DNA from: Bradyrhizobium elkanii USDA 76 | GTDB lineage: Bacteria; Pseudomonadota; Alphaproteobacteria; Rhizobiales; Xanthobacteraceae | Assembly (NCBI RefSeq): GCF_023278185.1 | Contig: NZ_CP066356.1 | Span: 1,852,001-1,916,000 of the forward strand | DNA: 64,000 nucleotides | Reading direction: 5' to 3' | In this document: positions 32,672 to 42,416 of the stretch, one piece after another | Position numbering within the stretch: the first letter of the stretch is position 1 | How the letters are laid out: every line of letters begins with the position of its first letter | Position numbers and translations under genes: made by a program | The notes under the pieces: model-generated | What the model saw: only the letters and a program-made list of their open reading frames with translations | What the model was told of the DNA's origin: nothing | Database searches by the model: none

Positions 32672-33529
32672 ATGCCCGAATATCCCAAACCGCCGTTTCC
32701 CAGCCAGCGACAACCCATGCCAGGCTCGACGGGGAAGATGGACCCGCGCCCGGATCATGGCGAGACAAGCTATAAGGGCTCGGGACGGCTTCAAGGCAAG
32801 TGCGCCATTATTACTGGCGGCGACAGCGGCATCGGGCGCGCGGTCGCCATAGCCTTCGCCCGCGAGGGCGCCGACGTCCTGATCGCCTACCTTGACGAAA
32901 GCGACGATGCGAAAGAAGTCGCGGCGATGATCGAGAAGGAAGGGCGCAGGGCTGTCCTCGTCGAGGGCGACCTTCGCTCGGCCGACCATTGCCGCACCGT
33001 GGTCGACCGCGCCGTGCAGGAACTTGGCGGCGTCGACATTCTCGTCAATAATGCCGCGCATCAGGCGACCTTCGCCGACATCGGCGACATCAGCGACGAA
33101 GAATGGCGCATGACCTTCGAGGTGAACATCCATGCGATGTTTTACCTCGCCAAGGCCGCGGTCCCGCATATGAAGCCTGGAGGCGCCATCATTAACACGG
33201 CATCGGTAAATTCCGACATGCCGAACCCGATACTGCTCACCTACGCGACGACGAAGGGAGCGATCCAGAACTTTACGGGCGGTCTGGCCCAGATGCTGGC
33301 GGAGAACGGCATCCGGGTGAATGCCGTTGCGCCGGGTCCAATTTGGACCCCGCTCATTCCCTCGACGATGCCAGAGGAAACCGTAAAGAACTTTGGCAAG
33401 CAAGTGCCGCTGAAGCGGGCTGGCCAGCCGGCTGAACTCGCCACAGCCTACGTGATGCTCGCCGACCCGCTATCCAGCTACACTTCGGGCACGACCGTCG
33501 CGGTGACCGGAGGCAAACCCTTCATCTGA
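32672..33529 (+). CDS. SDR-family oxidoreductase (YghA-like)
   Basis: 285 residues starting MPEYPKPPFPSQRQPMPGST. An N-terminal extension of about 45 residues precedes the Rossmann fold: ITGGDSGIGRAVAIAFAREG (TGxxxGIG), DILVNNAA, catalytic Ser in NTASVNS, YATTK for the Tyr-x-x-x-Lys pair, and VNAVAPGPIWTPL. The extended N-terminus and G-G-K-P-F-I end fit the YghA-type stress dehydrogenases. NAD(P)-dependent; substrate unknown. Second gene of the EcfG-driven pair. Confidence 0.9.
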   Translation: MPEYPKPPFPSQRQPMPGSTGKMDPRPDHGETSYKGSGRLQGKCAIITGGDSGIGRAVAIAFAREGADVLIAYLDESDDAKEVAAMIEKEGRRAVLVEGDLRSADHCRTVVDRAVQELGGVDILVNNAAHQATFADIGDISDEEWRMTFEVNIHAMFYLAKAAVPHMKPGGAIINTASVNSDMPNPILLTYATTKGAIQNFTGGLAQMLAENGIRVNAVAPGPIWTPLIPSTMPEETVKNFGKQVPLKRAGQPAELATAYVMLADPLSSYTSGTTVAVTGGKPFI

Positions 33530-33536
33530 GAGGTGG

Positions 33537-33726
33537 CCGGCATAAAGCATCCCGTGACGCCCGATGGCCGCTACTTCGTCGTAAATGGGAAGCTTGGGTC
33601 TCAGCAATGCGGACGTTGAGCCGGGCGCCTCCATAGAGCTTGGGAGGCAGGCTTTCAGCGAGGGGGCAAGTTGGGCGATGCGCATCGATGGTCCTTTAGA
33701 TAGGAAGCACCGCTCGGAGCAGTAAG
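33537..33726 (+). pseudogene. Small conserved protein, frameshifted
   Basis: VAGIKHPVTPDGRYFVVNGK then a frame change into LSNADVEPGASIELGRQAF with a stop at 33724. The HPxTPDGRYFVVxGxLWRLSNP pattern is that of a small conserved rhizobial protein. One base was lost at the LWR position. Confidence 0.55.
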
Positions 33727-33830
33727 ATGATTGCAGCCGAACCGAAGTTCGGCAATGCTCCGCCTTGCGGTGCCGATCACCGCGCGCGTGCCCTCTTTAG
33801 TGATGCGCTTGAGGAGCTCTTGCGCACGCG

Positions 33831-34040
33831 TCAATGTTCGTCTTCGGAAAGCTGACTGAGATAGGCCAATCCGAAACTTGCGAGGTCTTCGGCATCGCCT
33901 TCGCGGCGATCCCATCTCCCATAGAGGTGACGCTCAAGCAGGCAACGACGCCTATCTGATGTATCAATCCCGGAGTGAGTGGCGCAGAAAACGCTCCAAG
34001 CGATATCGATCGCCGTCCGCAATGTGATTGCATTTGCCAT
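33831..34040 (-). CDS. Small conserved hypothetical protein
   Basis: 69 residues starting MANAITLRTAIDIAWSVFCA with GGAG 5 nt upstream. Helical; RRRCLLERHLYGRWDRREGD and AEDLASFGLAYLSQLSEDE follow. Regular codon use and a clean ribosome site support a real gene. Unknown function. Confidence 0.6.
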   Translation of the reverse strand: MANAITLRTAIDIAWSVFCATHSGIDTSDRRRCLLERHLYGRWDRREGDAEDLASFGLAYLSQLSEDEH

Positions 34041-34193
34041 TTCAGCTCCGCGACACCGGCATCATTGCCGTGCAATCCCTTTCCACGGCGAAGGTTGCAT
34101 CTTTTTCCCAACCTTAAAGCTGGCACCGGGCGTATCGTAGGAACCTTGCTCTCCCGAAGACATTTGCCGTTAAGATCTTGAACGGAGGATGTT

Positions 34194-34553
34194 ATGGCAC
34201 TCGAAGCGAAGGAATCGGGCAACTTGATCGGCAGCGACAAGGTTGAAGGCACGACAGTTTACGGTGCAGACAGTCAGAAGATCGGCAGTATCGAGCGGGT
34301 GATGATCGACAAAAAGAGCGGAAAGGTCTCCTACGCGGTCCTGAGCTTCGGCGGCCTTCTTGGCATCGGCGATGACCACTATCCACTGCCTTGGCAATCG
34401 TTGAAGTACGACACCAATCTTGGCGGGTACGTCACAGGCGTGACAGAAAGCCAACTGCAGGGCGCGCCCAAATATCGTGATGAGACGGCATGGAATTGGA
34501 ATGATCCGGCTGCCGGTCGATCGGTAAATGACTATTACCGAGTACCAATCTGA
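34194..34553 (+). CDS. PRC-barrel domain protein
   Basis: 119 residues starting MALEAKESGNLIGSDKVEGT with GGAGG upstream. A PRC barrel at about residues 10-75: LIGSDKVEGTTVYGADSQKI, GSIERVMIDKKSGKVSYAVL, GGLLGIGDDHYPLPWQSLKY. The C-terminal tail is Asn/Trp-rich. Such stand-alone PRC-barrel proteins are common, often stress-linked, in Rhizobiales; partner unknown. An imperfect EcfG-like site (GGAAC 34139-34143, CATT 16 bp on) lies upstream. Confidence 0.85.
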   Translation: MALEAKESGNLIGSDKVEGTTVYGADSQKIGSIERVMIDKKSGKVSYAVLSFGGLLGIGDDHYPLPWQSLKYDTNLGGYVTGVTESQLQGAPKYRDETAWNWNDPAAGRSVNDYYRVPI

Positions 34554-35778
34554 TTGCCCTCGAAATGCGGCGTGCTCGTCATCAAAGTGCGCTGCATTCG
34601 CGAAAAGCGTGTGGGAGCATCGTCGAATAGCCGGTCAGCCGCAAATCGGGTCTTGAAAGCGAGTTCTAGGAAGCGCTCGCGCGAGCAAGCCTAGCGCAGG
34701 TACTCGCCCGCGCCGCGGGAACCTTATCTCCTCAGACGAAGCTATATAGCGCGCCTCAACCTTCCCGCACCACGAGGCCCTGCGAAAAATGTGGAGGCCC
34801 GGCACGCGCGCGGCTGAACGCCTAGTGCGCTCGGCCCAGTCAGGGCCACTGGTTACGAGTTAGTCGGACTGCGATATGTCGGACATCTGAGTCCATGTAT
34901 CTCAAGCGCTAGGGTTCACGGCCAAGGCCGGGATTAGGAACGCGGTGTGGGTCCGTATCCGGGCCCGGGGAAGCGGATCTAATTGCTGTTCAGGAGCTGT
35001 CGCATTAGCGGCAAGCACGCCGCACGGCCTTGCAAGTCAGCAAGTTAGGTGCGCGCGAACGTGGAATATGAGAGCGGATAGTCTATCCGAGGCTGAGGAC
35101 GTAGAAATACATCGCCACGATTATCGCGACGCTTAGTAGCGTGATGCCGAAACTTTCCTATCCCGAACCGATTTGACGACCGCTCAAACGTTCCGGCGCT
35201 GCGACATCCTGTCAAAGCGCTTGATGAGCAATGTGCCTCACTCCTCGTCGCCCGATTAACTTGGTGGACGCCCACGATGGGGCAGCTTCGGGCCAGTGAT
35301 CCGGTCTGCCGCGACGCGAAGGGTGCCGGCGTGTTTCATCGCTTCAACGCGAGCCGGCCCAGGCGGCAAAGCGCGCGCATGATCCAGCGCCAGTATCGCT
35401 TCCGCATCGAGGTCAGCTGCCGACTACCGATCGACCGTTCTCTTCATGCGACTCGCGCGACCTAATGCCTGCCGAACTAGGGCGCATAGCTTGTTTCGGC
35501 GCTAGGAAAGAAGCGGACATTTGAGGGTACGATTCACGCATGTTAGTGTTTGAAGTTGAACCACGAAAGTGTGTCGCGCTCGCAACGTGGCAATAGTTCC
35601 GCTGAACATCGGACCCGTTTGGACTTCACGGCGATACGGATCCACTGTTTACTAATCGTGGACCATTGAAGACGATTTTTATTTGCAAGATGTTCATTTC
35701 AGATCGGGTCCAGGAGGTCGTTGTCCAGCGCCAGCGGCCTCCTCGTTTTGCTTTCTCGAACTGCAAGGGAATCGTGTA
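34554..35778. other. 1.2-kb stretch without a clear gene
   Basis: Frames are short and low in protein-like content. On the minus strand 35083-35155 reads FGITLLSVAIIVAMYFYVLS before a stop, a membrane-peptide-like segment with no start codon. GGAAC at 34937 lacks a matching -10. Looks like decayed DNA. Confidence 0.4.
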
Positions 35779-35871
35779 ATGCCAGTGCAGGTATGGGCCG
35801 TTGCCGCTTCGATTGGGTGGACAGCTGTTGTCGGAACGATGCTGCTGTATATGATTTTCGGCCCTAACTGA
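35779..35871 (+). CDS. 30-residue single-span membrane peptide
   Basis: MPVQVWAVAASIGWTAVVGT then MLLYMIFGPN. One hydrophobic helix. GGGA upstream is a moderate ribosome site. Isolated just upstream of the IS66 element. Confidence 0.55.
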   Translation: MPVQVWAVAASIGWTAVVGTMLLYMIFGPN

Positions 35872-36068
35872 TCGTATTCCTGTTCTCCCAACCATCGGGT
35901 CCCGGCGGGTTCAAGGCGGAGAGTCCTTGTAGTTCGCGCCAGGCGATTGCCCTCAATCGATTGCTGAACAAAACGCCGGCTATTCGCTGCAGCCGGCGCA
36001 TCACAGCCCTGTCAACTGATGTAAATGCACCGTCTGGTTAAGGGTATCCATTCGGCGTAGGCCGCAGG

Positions 36069-36308
36069 TCACCGCTTCAGCAGTCCAGGGTTTTCCTTGT
36101 AGAACTTGATAAGCTCGATCAGGTTCTCGATTCCGAAGTCGGTGAACGCCTGGACGCCGTCTTCTCCGACGCCATAGACCCAGATCACGCCATGCTCGAT
36201 CTCCATTTCGATGGCGATGTCCCACAGCCAATCTTCGTCTTCGCCGAGGTCCTTGGCGACCTGGGCAATGGTGGTGACGTGATGGACTTTGTTGACGTGG
36301 GTGGTCAT
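36069..36308 (-). CDS. IS66 passenger protein, unknown
   Basis: 79 residues starting [20 protein letters not shown]; the ATG overlaps the tnpC stop (ATGA). Acidic and helical: [20 protein letters not shown] then [16 protein letters not shown] and [17 protein letters not shown]. Inside the element borders, so it moves with the IS. Similar small downstream genes occur in some IS66 elements; the role is unknown. Confidence 0.7.
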   Translation of the reverse strand: MTTHVNKVHHVTTIAQVAKDLGEDEDWLWDIAIEMEIEHGVIWVYGVGEDGVQAFTDFGIENLIELIKFYKENPGLLKR

Positions 36309-37957
36309 GCCGCTGCTCGAGCGGAGAGCGCTGATGCCGGTGTCCAATTCCAGGGCAGCAGTTCGTCCAGCCGGTGAGCCGGGTGGGCAGCAATGCGAGC
36401 GAGAACATCCGCCAGCCAGGCTTGCGGGTCGATGCCGTTCATCTTGGCGGTGATGATCAGGCTGTACATGGCCGCCGCACGCCGTCCGCCGCGATCAGAG
36501 CCGCAGAACAACCAGGACTTTCGCCCCAGAGCGATACCTCTTAGGCCTCGTTCGGCGGCATTGTTGGACAGACATACCCGCCCATCATCGAGGAACAGGG
36601 TGAAGCTCGCCCAGCGCTTCAGGATATAGTTGAACGCCTTAGTCAGGTCGTGCCCACGGGAGAGTTTGGCGAGCTGTTCTCTCATGTAGACTTGAAGATC
36701 GTCGACCAGGGGCCGGCTCTGCGTCTGCCGTACCTGAAGGCGATCCTCGGGACTCCTGCCATTGATGGAGCGCTCGATCTCGAACAGCGCGTCGATCCGC
36801 CTCACGACCTCGATCGCGATCGGCGAGAGCGGGATCTCCTTCTTGCCGGCGGCCTTGCGCCGGGCATTCTCTTCGATGTCGGCCATGGCAAAGAACGGGC
36901 GCCGTCCGTGCGACCAGCAGGCAGCCTCCCGGATTGGGCCTGGCTGGCGTCCCGCTAGATAGAGCTGGTTGTACCCATCATAGGCATCGGCCTGCAGGAT
37001 GCCGGCATATCGGGCCAGATGCCCCCGGGGATGCTCGCCCTTGCGGTCGCGGGAGTAATAGAACATCGCCGCCGGCGGCCCCGCGCCGCCAAACGGCCGG
37101 TCGTCCCGGACGTAGATCCAGCATCGCGCCGTATCGGTCTTGCCTTTGGCCAGTACGGGCACGGTCGTATCATCGGCATGCAGGCGCTCGGCCGCCATGA
37201 CATGGGCTTCGACCAAGCGCAGGAGGGGATCCAGCGACGCACAGACCGATCCCATGGCGTCCGCCATGGTCGACAGCGCGATCGGCACGCCTTCCAGGAC
37301 GTAGCGCTCCGCCTGGCGGTTTAAGGGCTGATGTTGGCCGAACTTCTCGAACATGATCATGGCCAACAGACTCGGGCCGGCCCATCCGCGGGCGACGGCA
37401 TGGAACGGCGCCGCCGTCTGGCTGATCTTCTCGCAGTCGCGGCAGGAGAACTTCTCCCGGACCGTCTCGATCACCTTCCACTGGCGCGGTACCACTTCCA
37501 GCGTCCGAGTTACGTCCTCGCCGAGCTTGCGCAGGCGAGTGCCCCCACAACAATCGCAAGCCGTTGGCCCATCGATCACCACCCGCTCCCGGGGAAGATT
37601 TTCGGGGAACGTCTGGCGCTCGGCGCGCTTGCGCGTAAATCCGCGCACCGCCGTCGCCTTGGCCACGGCCCGTTCCGCCGCAAGCTCGTCCTCGGTGGCG
37701 TCGGCTTCCAGCTCTTCGAACGTCAGCGCCAGCTGTTCGATCAGCCGCGCCGAACGCTCCGATCGTTGCCCATAGATCTGATGCTTCAGCTTGGCGATCT
37801 GCAGCTTCTGCTGGGCAATCAGCGCCTCGTCTTCCGACGCTTTCGCGCGGGCGACCGCGAGCTCGGCGGCGATCTCAAACCCCTTCGCGCGCTCGGCCGC
37901 CAACGCCTCTTTCAGGGCGGCAACGTCATCCGGAGCAGCGTCGCGATCAGCATTCAT
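36305..37957 (-). CDS. tnpC: IS66 transposase TnpC
   Basis: 550 residues starting [20 protein letters not shown]. An N-terminal coiled coil leads to the leucine-rich IYGQRSERS segment, a zinc-binding part ([17 protein letters not shown] and CRDCEKI), then the DDE core: [29 protein letters not shown] and the late glutamate in [21 protein letters not shown]-terminal IS66_[16 protein letters not shown]. Full length and uninterrupted, so probably active. Confidence 0.95.
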   Translation of the reverse strand: MNADRDAAPDDVAALKEALAAERAKGFEIAAELAVARAKASEDEALIAQQKLQIAKLKHQIYGQRSERSARLIEQLALTFEELEADATEDELAAERAVAKATAVRGFTRKRAERQTFPENLPRERVVIDGPTACDCCGGTRLRKLGEDVTRTLEVVPRQWKVIETVREKFSCRDCEKISQTAAPFHAVARGWAGPSLLAMIMFEKFGQHQPLNRQAERYVLEGVPIALSTMADAMGSVCASLDPLLRLVEAHVMAAERLHADDTTVPVLAKGKTDTARCWIYVRDDRPFGGAGPPAAMFYYSRDRKGEHPRGHLARYAGILQADAYDGYNQLYLAGRQPGPIREAACWSHGRRPFFAMADIEENARRKAAGKKEIPLSPIAIEVVRRIDALFEIERSINGRSPEDRLQVRQTQSRPLVDDLQVYMREQLAKLSRGHDLTKAFNYILKRWASFTLFLDDGRVCLSNNAAERGLRGIALGRKSWLFCGSDRGGRRAAAMYSLIITAKMNGIDPQAWLADVLARIAAHPAHRLDELLPWNWTPASALSARAAA

Positions 37958-38025
37958 GCGACGCAGTGAATCACAAGTTGGACGCGATGGGACTCCTTAA
38001 AAAGCTGAAGGCCGCAGATATTTGC

Positions 38026-38373
38026 TCAACCCGCGCTCCGCGGCCGCCAGCTCAGTTGCGGATTCCGCCAGTCGATGCCTTCGAGCATGTAGGCCATCTG
38101 GGCCGCCGAGATCGATACCGCACCGTCCGACGCCGAAGGCCAGATAAACTTGCCGCGGTCCAAACGCTTGGCATAAAGCGACATGCCCAACCCATCATGC
38201 CAAAGGATCTTGACCAGATCGCCGCTGCGCCCCCGGAAGATGTAGAGATCGCCCGCATGAGGATCCCGCTTCAGGCTTTCCTGCACTGTGAGAGCCAAGC
38301 TTCGCATGCCGCGACGCATATCGGTGTGGCCAGTGGCGATCCAGACCCTGACGCCGCTCGGGATCGGGATCAT
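38026..38373 (-). CDS. tnpB: IS66 accessory protein TnpB
   Basis: 115 residues starting MIPIPSGVRVWIATGHTDMR, then RGMRSLALTVQESLKRDPH and AGDLYIFRGRSGDLVKILWH, the standard TnpB (IS66 Orf2) pattern. Overlaps the end of tnpA by 4 bp (ATGA). Confidence 0.95.
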   Translation of the reverse strand: MIPIPSGVRVWIATGHTDMRRGMRSLALTVQESLKRDPHAGDLYIFRGRSGDLVKILWHDGLGMSLYAKRLDRGKFIWPSASDGAVSISAAQMAYMLEGIDWRNPQLSWRPRSAG

Positions 38374-38792
38374 CGGCGTCGCAGGAGCTCGAGAACCCGC
38401 TGTAGCGCCTCAGTGTCCACGTCACGATCTACCCGCACGCGGCAACCACCAAGCTCGATCTCGATGATTCCGACCCTCGCGCGCTGCGCAGGCGGTGAAG
38501 ACGGCACCTGCGGCGCGCACGTCGATGCCGAAGCTGGCGTAGAGGTGATCTCCACGGGTACAAGCGCAGGCACCGCGTCCTCCGCCAGCCGGCCGTCGCG
38601 CGCCAGCCGGCGCCACGTGAACAATTGGCTCGTCGACAATCCGTTGCGACGTGCCGTTACCGACACCAATCGTGGCCCGCTGTAGCTCTCGGCAACGATC
38701 CGCTGCTTCTCCTCCAAAGTCCAGCGGCGCCGTGCGCCCGTCGAGACGACTTCAAGTCGGGAAACCTTCGGCATAGGCATATAGTCAGTCAT
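38370..38792 (-). CDS. tnpA: IS66 accessory protein TnpA
   Basis: 140 residues starting MTDYMPMPKVSRLEVVSTGA. A helix-turn-helix segment RRWTLEEKQRIVAESYSGP and VSVTARRNGLSTSQLFTWRR, as in IS66 Orf1 / IS3-type N-terminal proteins. First gene of the element. Confidence 0.93.
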   Translation of the reverse strand: MTDYMPMPKVSRLEVVSTGARRRWTLEEKQRIVAESYSGPRLVSVTARRNGLSTSQLFTWRRLARDGRLAEDAVPALVPVEITSTPASASTCAPQVPSSPPAQRARVGIIEIELGGCRVRVDRDVDTEALQRVLELLRRR

Positions 38793-38944
38793 GCGCCTAT
38801 GTCTTCACGTTGCCACCTCACTCGGCAAGGCGGTCGCCCCCGGAGGGATACGGTTAAGGCGGCTTTTCGCAACTGGAAGTGCGTTTAGGAACGCCGATCT
38901 CCCGGTGTGTTGCTCGCACTGACAAACGGAAAGGAAGCGTTCAA

Positions 38945-39247
38945 ATGAAGGTTGCAAGGATCGCGCTGGCAGCGGCATTCATTCTCGGTTCGATAGCTGC
39001 CGCGAGCGCTCAAGGGGGCGGCGGAGGCGGTGCGGGTGGAGGCGGTGCAGGCGGAGGCGGTGCGGGCGGTGGAGCGGGTGCGGGTGCCGGCGCAGGCGGC
39101 GCAGGCGGTTCCGGAAGCGGTGCGGGTGCCGGCGGTGGCGGTGGTGACTCTCCGGCCGCGGCTAGCGGTCAAGGTGCCTCAAGTAGCCCCAGACACGGGA
39201 ACCCGGGGGCGACCATGAACGATACGAAGGAGCGCCGAGATCGCTAA
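38945..39247 (+). CDS. Glycine-rich exported protein
   Basis: 100 residues starting MKVARIALAAAFILGSIAAA with a signal peptide cut after ASAQ. The mature part is almost all Gly, Ala and Ser in repeats of GGGGAGGG / GAGAG, then a charged tail (NDTKERRDR). AAGGAAG upstream. A near-match EcfG site (GGAAC 38887-38891, GTT 16 bp on) precedes it. Low complexity; a disordered periplasmic or secreted protein is likely. No catalytic features. Confidence 0.65.
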   Translation: MKVARIALAAAFILGSIAAASAQGGGGGGAGGGGAGGGGAGGGAGAGAGAGGAGGSGSGAGAGGGGGDSPAAASGQGASSSPRHGNPGATMNDTKERRDR

Positions 39248-39529
39248 CTAGATTCGGCCATCCCGGATGGGCTCATAAGGCGGGACGGCCTCCAAGAGCC
39301 TTTGCAGGCCGCCGTCTCGGAGGCTGAGTAGGTGCGCGTGCGATCCAGTTATGGAAGCTGTACGAAGACATTCCGCCGCAAGCGCAGTGGGTATCAATAC
39401 AGGGCAATGCGCCGACGCTGAGGAGACATCGCCGGGGCCCTGAAGACGAATTTCTGGATGGGGGGGTTCTAGCGTCCATTCCGGTTCCTTCGCCATAGAG
39501 CTCGCGCTTTCGCTGGATATGGTCGCTCG

Positions 39530-40290
39530 GCAGAAATAGTGGCCGTGCGGCGGGAGAGTTTTAGTTTCAAGCAGCTTGCAACGCCTCTTGGCGTCGGCCG
39601 GCGCCGCGCTCTTTTGGTCATCGTCGAAATAGACATAAACATCGCAGCCACGCCGATTCCAACCGCGGATATGCTTGGCCCATTCGGAGAGCTGGGCCGG
39701 TTTGTAACATCCGCTGTAGCGTCCGCCCGGACCATGGCCGCGAACGTGGACAAAATCTGCAGCCCGCTTCCAAGGCGCTGGCGCATCGTGATGATCGGAG
39801 ATGCAGAGCGCGATGTTCTGGGCGGATAGCAAACTCAGGATGTGCGGCTCGTACCAACTTGAATGACGGAACTCGAAGACATAGCGACGCCGTCGCTTCA
39901 ACAGATTGAGGAAGGCGGCTAGCTGGTCCGCGTCGACTGAAAGATTTGGCGGCAGTTGAAACAATACAGGGCCGGCCTTCTTACGCAGCAGCGACAGACG
40001 GTCTTCCAGCAGTTCGAGACTGTTGATCGAGCTCCCGGACAGTCGCTTCCAGTGCGTGATGAACTTCGAAGCCCTCTGGCGAAGACGAAGCCGTCGTCAG
40101 TAGCGTCGCGCCAGTCGGCTACGGCGTTTTGCGTCGGCGTGCGGCGGAACACGCCGTTCAACTCCGTCGTGCAAAACTGACTCGCATAATAGTCGAGTTG
40201 CCGTTTTATGGGCAATTCTTTCGGAAAGAACCGGCCGCGCCGGGATGGATAGTGCCATCCGAATGTGCCTATCAGAACACGTCCCGGCAC
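39530..40290 (-). pseudogene. DUF72 (YecE-like) protein, frameshifted
   Basis: N-terminal frame MPGRVLIGTFGWHYPSRRGR and FFPKELPIKRQLDYYASQF with TELNGVFRRTPT is DUF72. It shifts near 40050 into LFQLPPNLSVDADQLAAFLN, YVFEFRHSSWYEPHILSLL and DFVHVRGHGPGGRYSGCY, then WNRRGCDVYVYFDDD, and is lost again near 39570. At least two frameshifts. Confidence 0.8.
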
Positions 40291-40295
40291 TCCGG

Positions 40296-40830
40296 CTATT
40301 TCCGATTCTTGTCCATGTCTTGCGCCATCTCAAGATGGTGCTGGAGCGCGCGGCGGGTCTTGCCCGCCCAGTGCTTCAATTTCGGATTGTCGCCGCCCTT
40401 GGCGTAGCGTTCGAACAGCGAGACCGCGTCCTTGTGCGCGCTGGCCTGCATAGGTTCATATTCGCTGGAGAAGCCGTCCGTCTTGGCGTCGCGCAGCCGC
40501 GCCAGTTTCTTTTCGGAGCTGTCGTCGAGCTTGGTCGGCAGCGCCGAGCTCATCTCGCCGCTGACCAGCTGCTTCAGCTCCGAACTGGTCTTGCCATACC
40601 CTCGCATCGCACTTCTTGCCGCGCGCCGGCTTACCCATCAGCTCGAAGATCGGCTCGAGCCGCTCGATTTGGCCTTCGGTCTCGTCGTGGTGCTTTTCGA
40701 ACGCGGCGCGCAATTGATCTGAGGAGGCTGCCTTGGCCATCTTCGGCAGTGCCTTGTAGATCTGCTTTTCGGCGTAGTAGATGTCCTTCAGGGTATCAAG
40801 GAAGAGGGCACTAAGATCTTTCTCGGCCAT
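40296..40830 (-). pseudogene. Deletion chimera of DUF892 and DUF4142 genes
   Basis: Residues from MAEKDLSALFLDTLKDIYYA to FELMGKPARGKKCDA (40830 to about 40612) are the first half of a DUF892 protein. The sequence then passes, out of frame, into YGKTSSELKQLVSGEMSSAL, SSEYEPMQASAHKDAVSLFE and AGKTRRALQHHLEMAQDMDK, the second half of a DUF4142 protein close to the one at 21251. The junction lies at about 40610. A deletion between two adjacent genes is the simplest reading. Confidence 0.75.
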
Positions 40831-41039
40831 GGGTCGCACCAGGATTGCAGGTTGCTTTGCAGCCGACAACGAGAGCATCACAACCAGGCTCCTATTTTCC
40901 GACCCTCGTCTCTAGCGGTCCTTGCGGCGCACGTTTCGACTGGTGCCGGGTTTTTGACGGATGGTCGAGGAGCGACGCCCTCGTTCGGTCATGTGTGCGG
41001 TTGAGCTCGTCGGAACAAGGTTCAATCCGCCAGGGAGGC

Positions 41040-41450
41040 CTAGCCGCTAATTGCATCCGGATGGCTGAAGACCTCGAATGCGCTTCCACGCGCAACAGCA
41101 ATTAACGTAATTCCGCACGCCTGGGCCGCACGGACCGCGAGCGCCGTCGGAGCCGACATCGCGACGAGCATGGGACAGCTGATCGCGGCAGCCTTTTGTA
41201 CAAGCTCGATCGAGACGCGACTTGTCAGGACGATCGCGCCTTCGGTGGCGGAGACGTTGTTGGCGGCGAGCGCGCCAGCGAGCTTATCCAAGGCATTGTG
41301 GCGACCGACATCCTCGCGAATCGCGACCAGTTCTTGATCGGGATGGAAGAAGCCGGCCGCATGCGTGGCGCGCGTCGCGCGGTTGAGCGTCTGGGCGTCC
41401 GACAATGCGAGCAGGGCGCTCTCGACTTGCCGAGCCCTAATGATAGACCT
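41040..41450 (-). pseudogene. fdhD: fdhD C-terminal fragment
   Basis: [60 protein letters not shown] and [20 protein letters not shown] are the C-terminal two thirds of FdhD, the sulfurtransferase that activates formate dehydrogenase. The N-terminal part with the CxxC motif is missing and replaced by hairpin repeat DNA at 41501. The open frame upstream is not FdhD. Confidence 0.8.
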
Positions 41451-41500
41451 CGTCAAGTGCGCCGCCGGACGCGCGGCGTCAGCTCGCTGGGGCACCGAAT

Positions 41501-41535
41501 CGGCCTCAGCACGTCCTCTCGCTGGGGCCGTTTCG
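41501..41535 (+). terminator. Repeated GGCC-stem hairpin
   Basis: GGCCTCAGC / GCTGGGGCC then GTTTCG. Followed by GGGAACAAGCAGCGGTCC, a tail shared with the copies near 44338 and 55507. Confidence 0.5.
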
Positions 41536-41554
41536 CTTCGGGAACAAGCAGCGG

Positions 41555-41630
41555 TCCACGACGTTGCCGGCAGCTTCAGCAGCTCGGCCGAGCTCGCGAA
41601 TGAACGCACTCTGTTTGGAGATTCTTGGGC
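41555..41630 (-). pseudogene. Scrap of the PPPDTFLGRKT family
   Basis: Minus strand can be read QSAFIREL then AAELLKLPA across a frame change, matching QTAFVRELIAKAAELLKLPP of the copy at 7619-7810. The conserved tail is absent. Confidence 0.4.
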
Positions 41631-41639
41631 GCTCGACCC

Positions 41640-41924
41640 TTACTCTTCCTCAGCCCAACTCAGCTTCTCGCAGCTTACGCAGCGGCGAAGGCGATAGCTC
41701 TTACCTTGGCGACTGTCGAGGATAGACATTGCCGAAGTGACACCGCCGCAGCGGAAGCAGGCATAGGAATCGGGCCGCAGCGGCTTTTGCTCGCCATCAG
41801 CGGCGAACGCGCCGTTCTTTTCTATCTGGGCTGGTCCTTTGAGTTCGCTATCGTAGACCATCCATCCGTTGCCACCCTGCCGAACGAGGAAACGTCCCCG
41901 CATCGGGCGTCCAATAAATTCCAT
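41640..41924 (-). CDS. Small protein, MEFIGRPMRGRF family with zinc ribbon tail
   Basis: 94 residues from MEFIGRPMRGRFLVRQGGNG (or two residues upstream). The first 45 residues are nearly identical to the protein at 55563-55802, then the two diverge. Here the C-terminal part is a zinc ribbon: CFRCGG ... CVSCEKLSW. GGTGG precedes the start in both. Preceded by a conserved two-hairpin leader. A fusion of the shared N-terminal module to a metal-binding tail; function unknown. Confidence 0.65.
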   Translation of the reverse strand: MEFIGRPMRGRFLVRQGGNGWMVYDSELKGPAQIEKNGAFAADGEQKPLRPDSYACFRCGGVTSAMSILDSRQGKSYRLRRCVSCEKLSWAEEE

Positions 41925-42053
41925 TTGCATCCACCATCTGCAAAATACGAGCGCGTCGATTAGCTCGAAGGATGGAGCGCCCGGCATTGAACTATGTGAA
42001 TCGTGACGATCAACTTTGGATAAGCGCCACCTGGCTTTCGCGGCGAACTGAAA

Positions 42054-42095
42054 GCGGCCCCAACCGGGGGGCCGCCAACCCGAACGATACGGGTT
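42054..42095 (-). promoter_or_regulatory. Two-hairpin leader of the MEFIGRP genes, copy A
   Basis: Minus strand: AACCCG/CGGGTT hairpin (42095-42077), then GCGGCCCC/GGGGCCGC (42075-42054) followed by CTTTC. The same pair, with sequence changes in the stems, lies at 55854-55894 before the paralogue. Confidence 0.5.
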
Positions 42096-42303
42096 TTCCT
42101 CTGGCAGTCGGGGGGCACCTTGGCTGACCAGAAGCGCCAATTAGACGCTGATCTCCTCTCTATGGTTCCTCGCCTGACGTGGCAATTGGACAGGAGCGTA
42201 TTAAAACTAGCTTCGTCGGATCGCGCGGGAAGAACTAGCAACTTCTGACAGCCGTGTTAGCTTCAAAGCCTCGGGTCACGTCCCGATTCATCATAGGACG
42301 ACT

Positions 42304-42352
42304 GGCCTCAGCACCGGCCTCTAGGCCCCCAGAGGTGCTGGGGCCGTTTCTT
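42304..42352 (+). terminator. Repeated GGCC-stem hairpin
   Basis: GGCCTCAGCACC / GGTGCTGGGGCC (one mismatch) with a nested GGCCTCTAGGCC, followed by GTTTCTTT. Upstream of the membrane peptide at 42417. Confidence 0.6.
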
Positions 42353-42416
42353 TGGGTTACCCTCGCTGACATGCATATCCAAATGCAGAATGGTGCTGCC
42401 GGGCGATCCTGCGGGG

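Larger units (their letters stand above)
36021..38870 (-). mobile_element. IS66-family insertion sequence with passenger gene
   Basis: Carries the three IS66 genes in order tnpA-tnpB-tnpC on the minus strand plus a small fourth gene. The left end GTAAATGCACCG...GGTTAAGGGTATCC and the right end GGATACGGTTAAGGCGG share an inverted GGATAC-NN-TTAA block. CAACTG flanks both sides (36013-36018 and 38870-38875) and may be part of a duplicated target. Exact ends are uncertain because the outermost bases match poorly. Confidence 0.8.

Noticed and set aside
34937..34960. Additional EcfG promoter at GGAAC 34937
   Set aside because: No GTT at 16-17 bp and no gene downstream.
37331..37969. Plus-strand frame of 212 codons inside IS66
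   Set aside because: Antisense to tnpC, no ribosome site or motif.
38885..39172. Minus-strand Thr/Ala/Ser repeat protein
   Set aside because: Mirror of the glycine-rich gene; the plus frame has a signal peptide and ribosome site.
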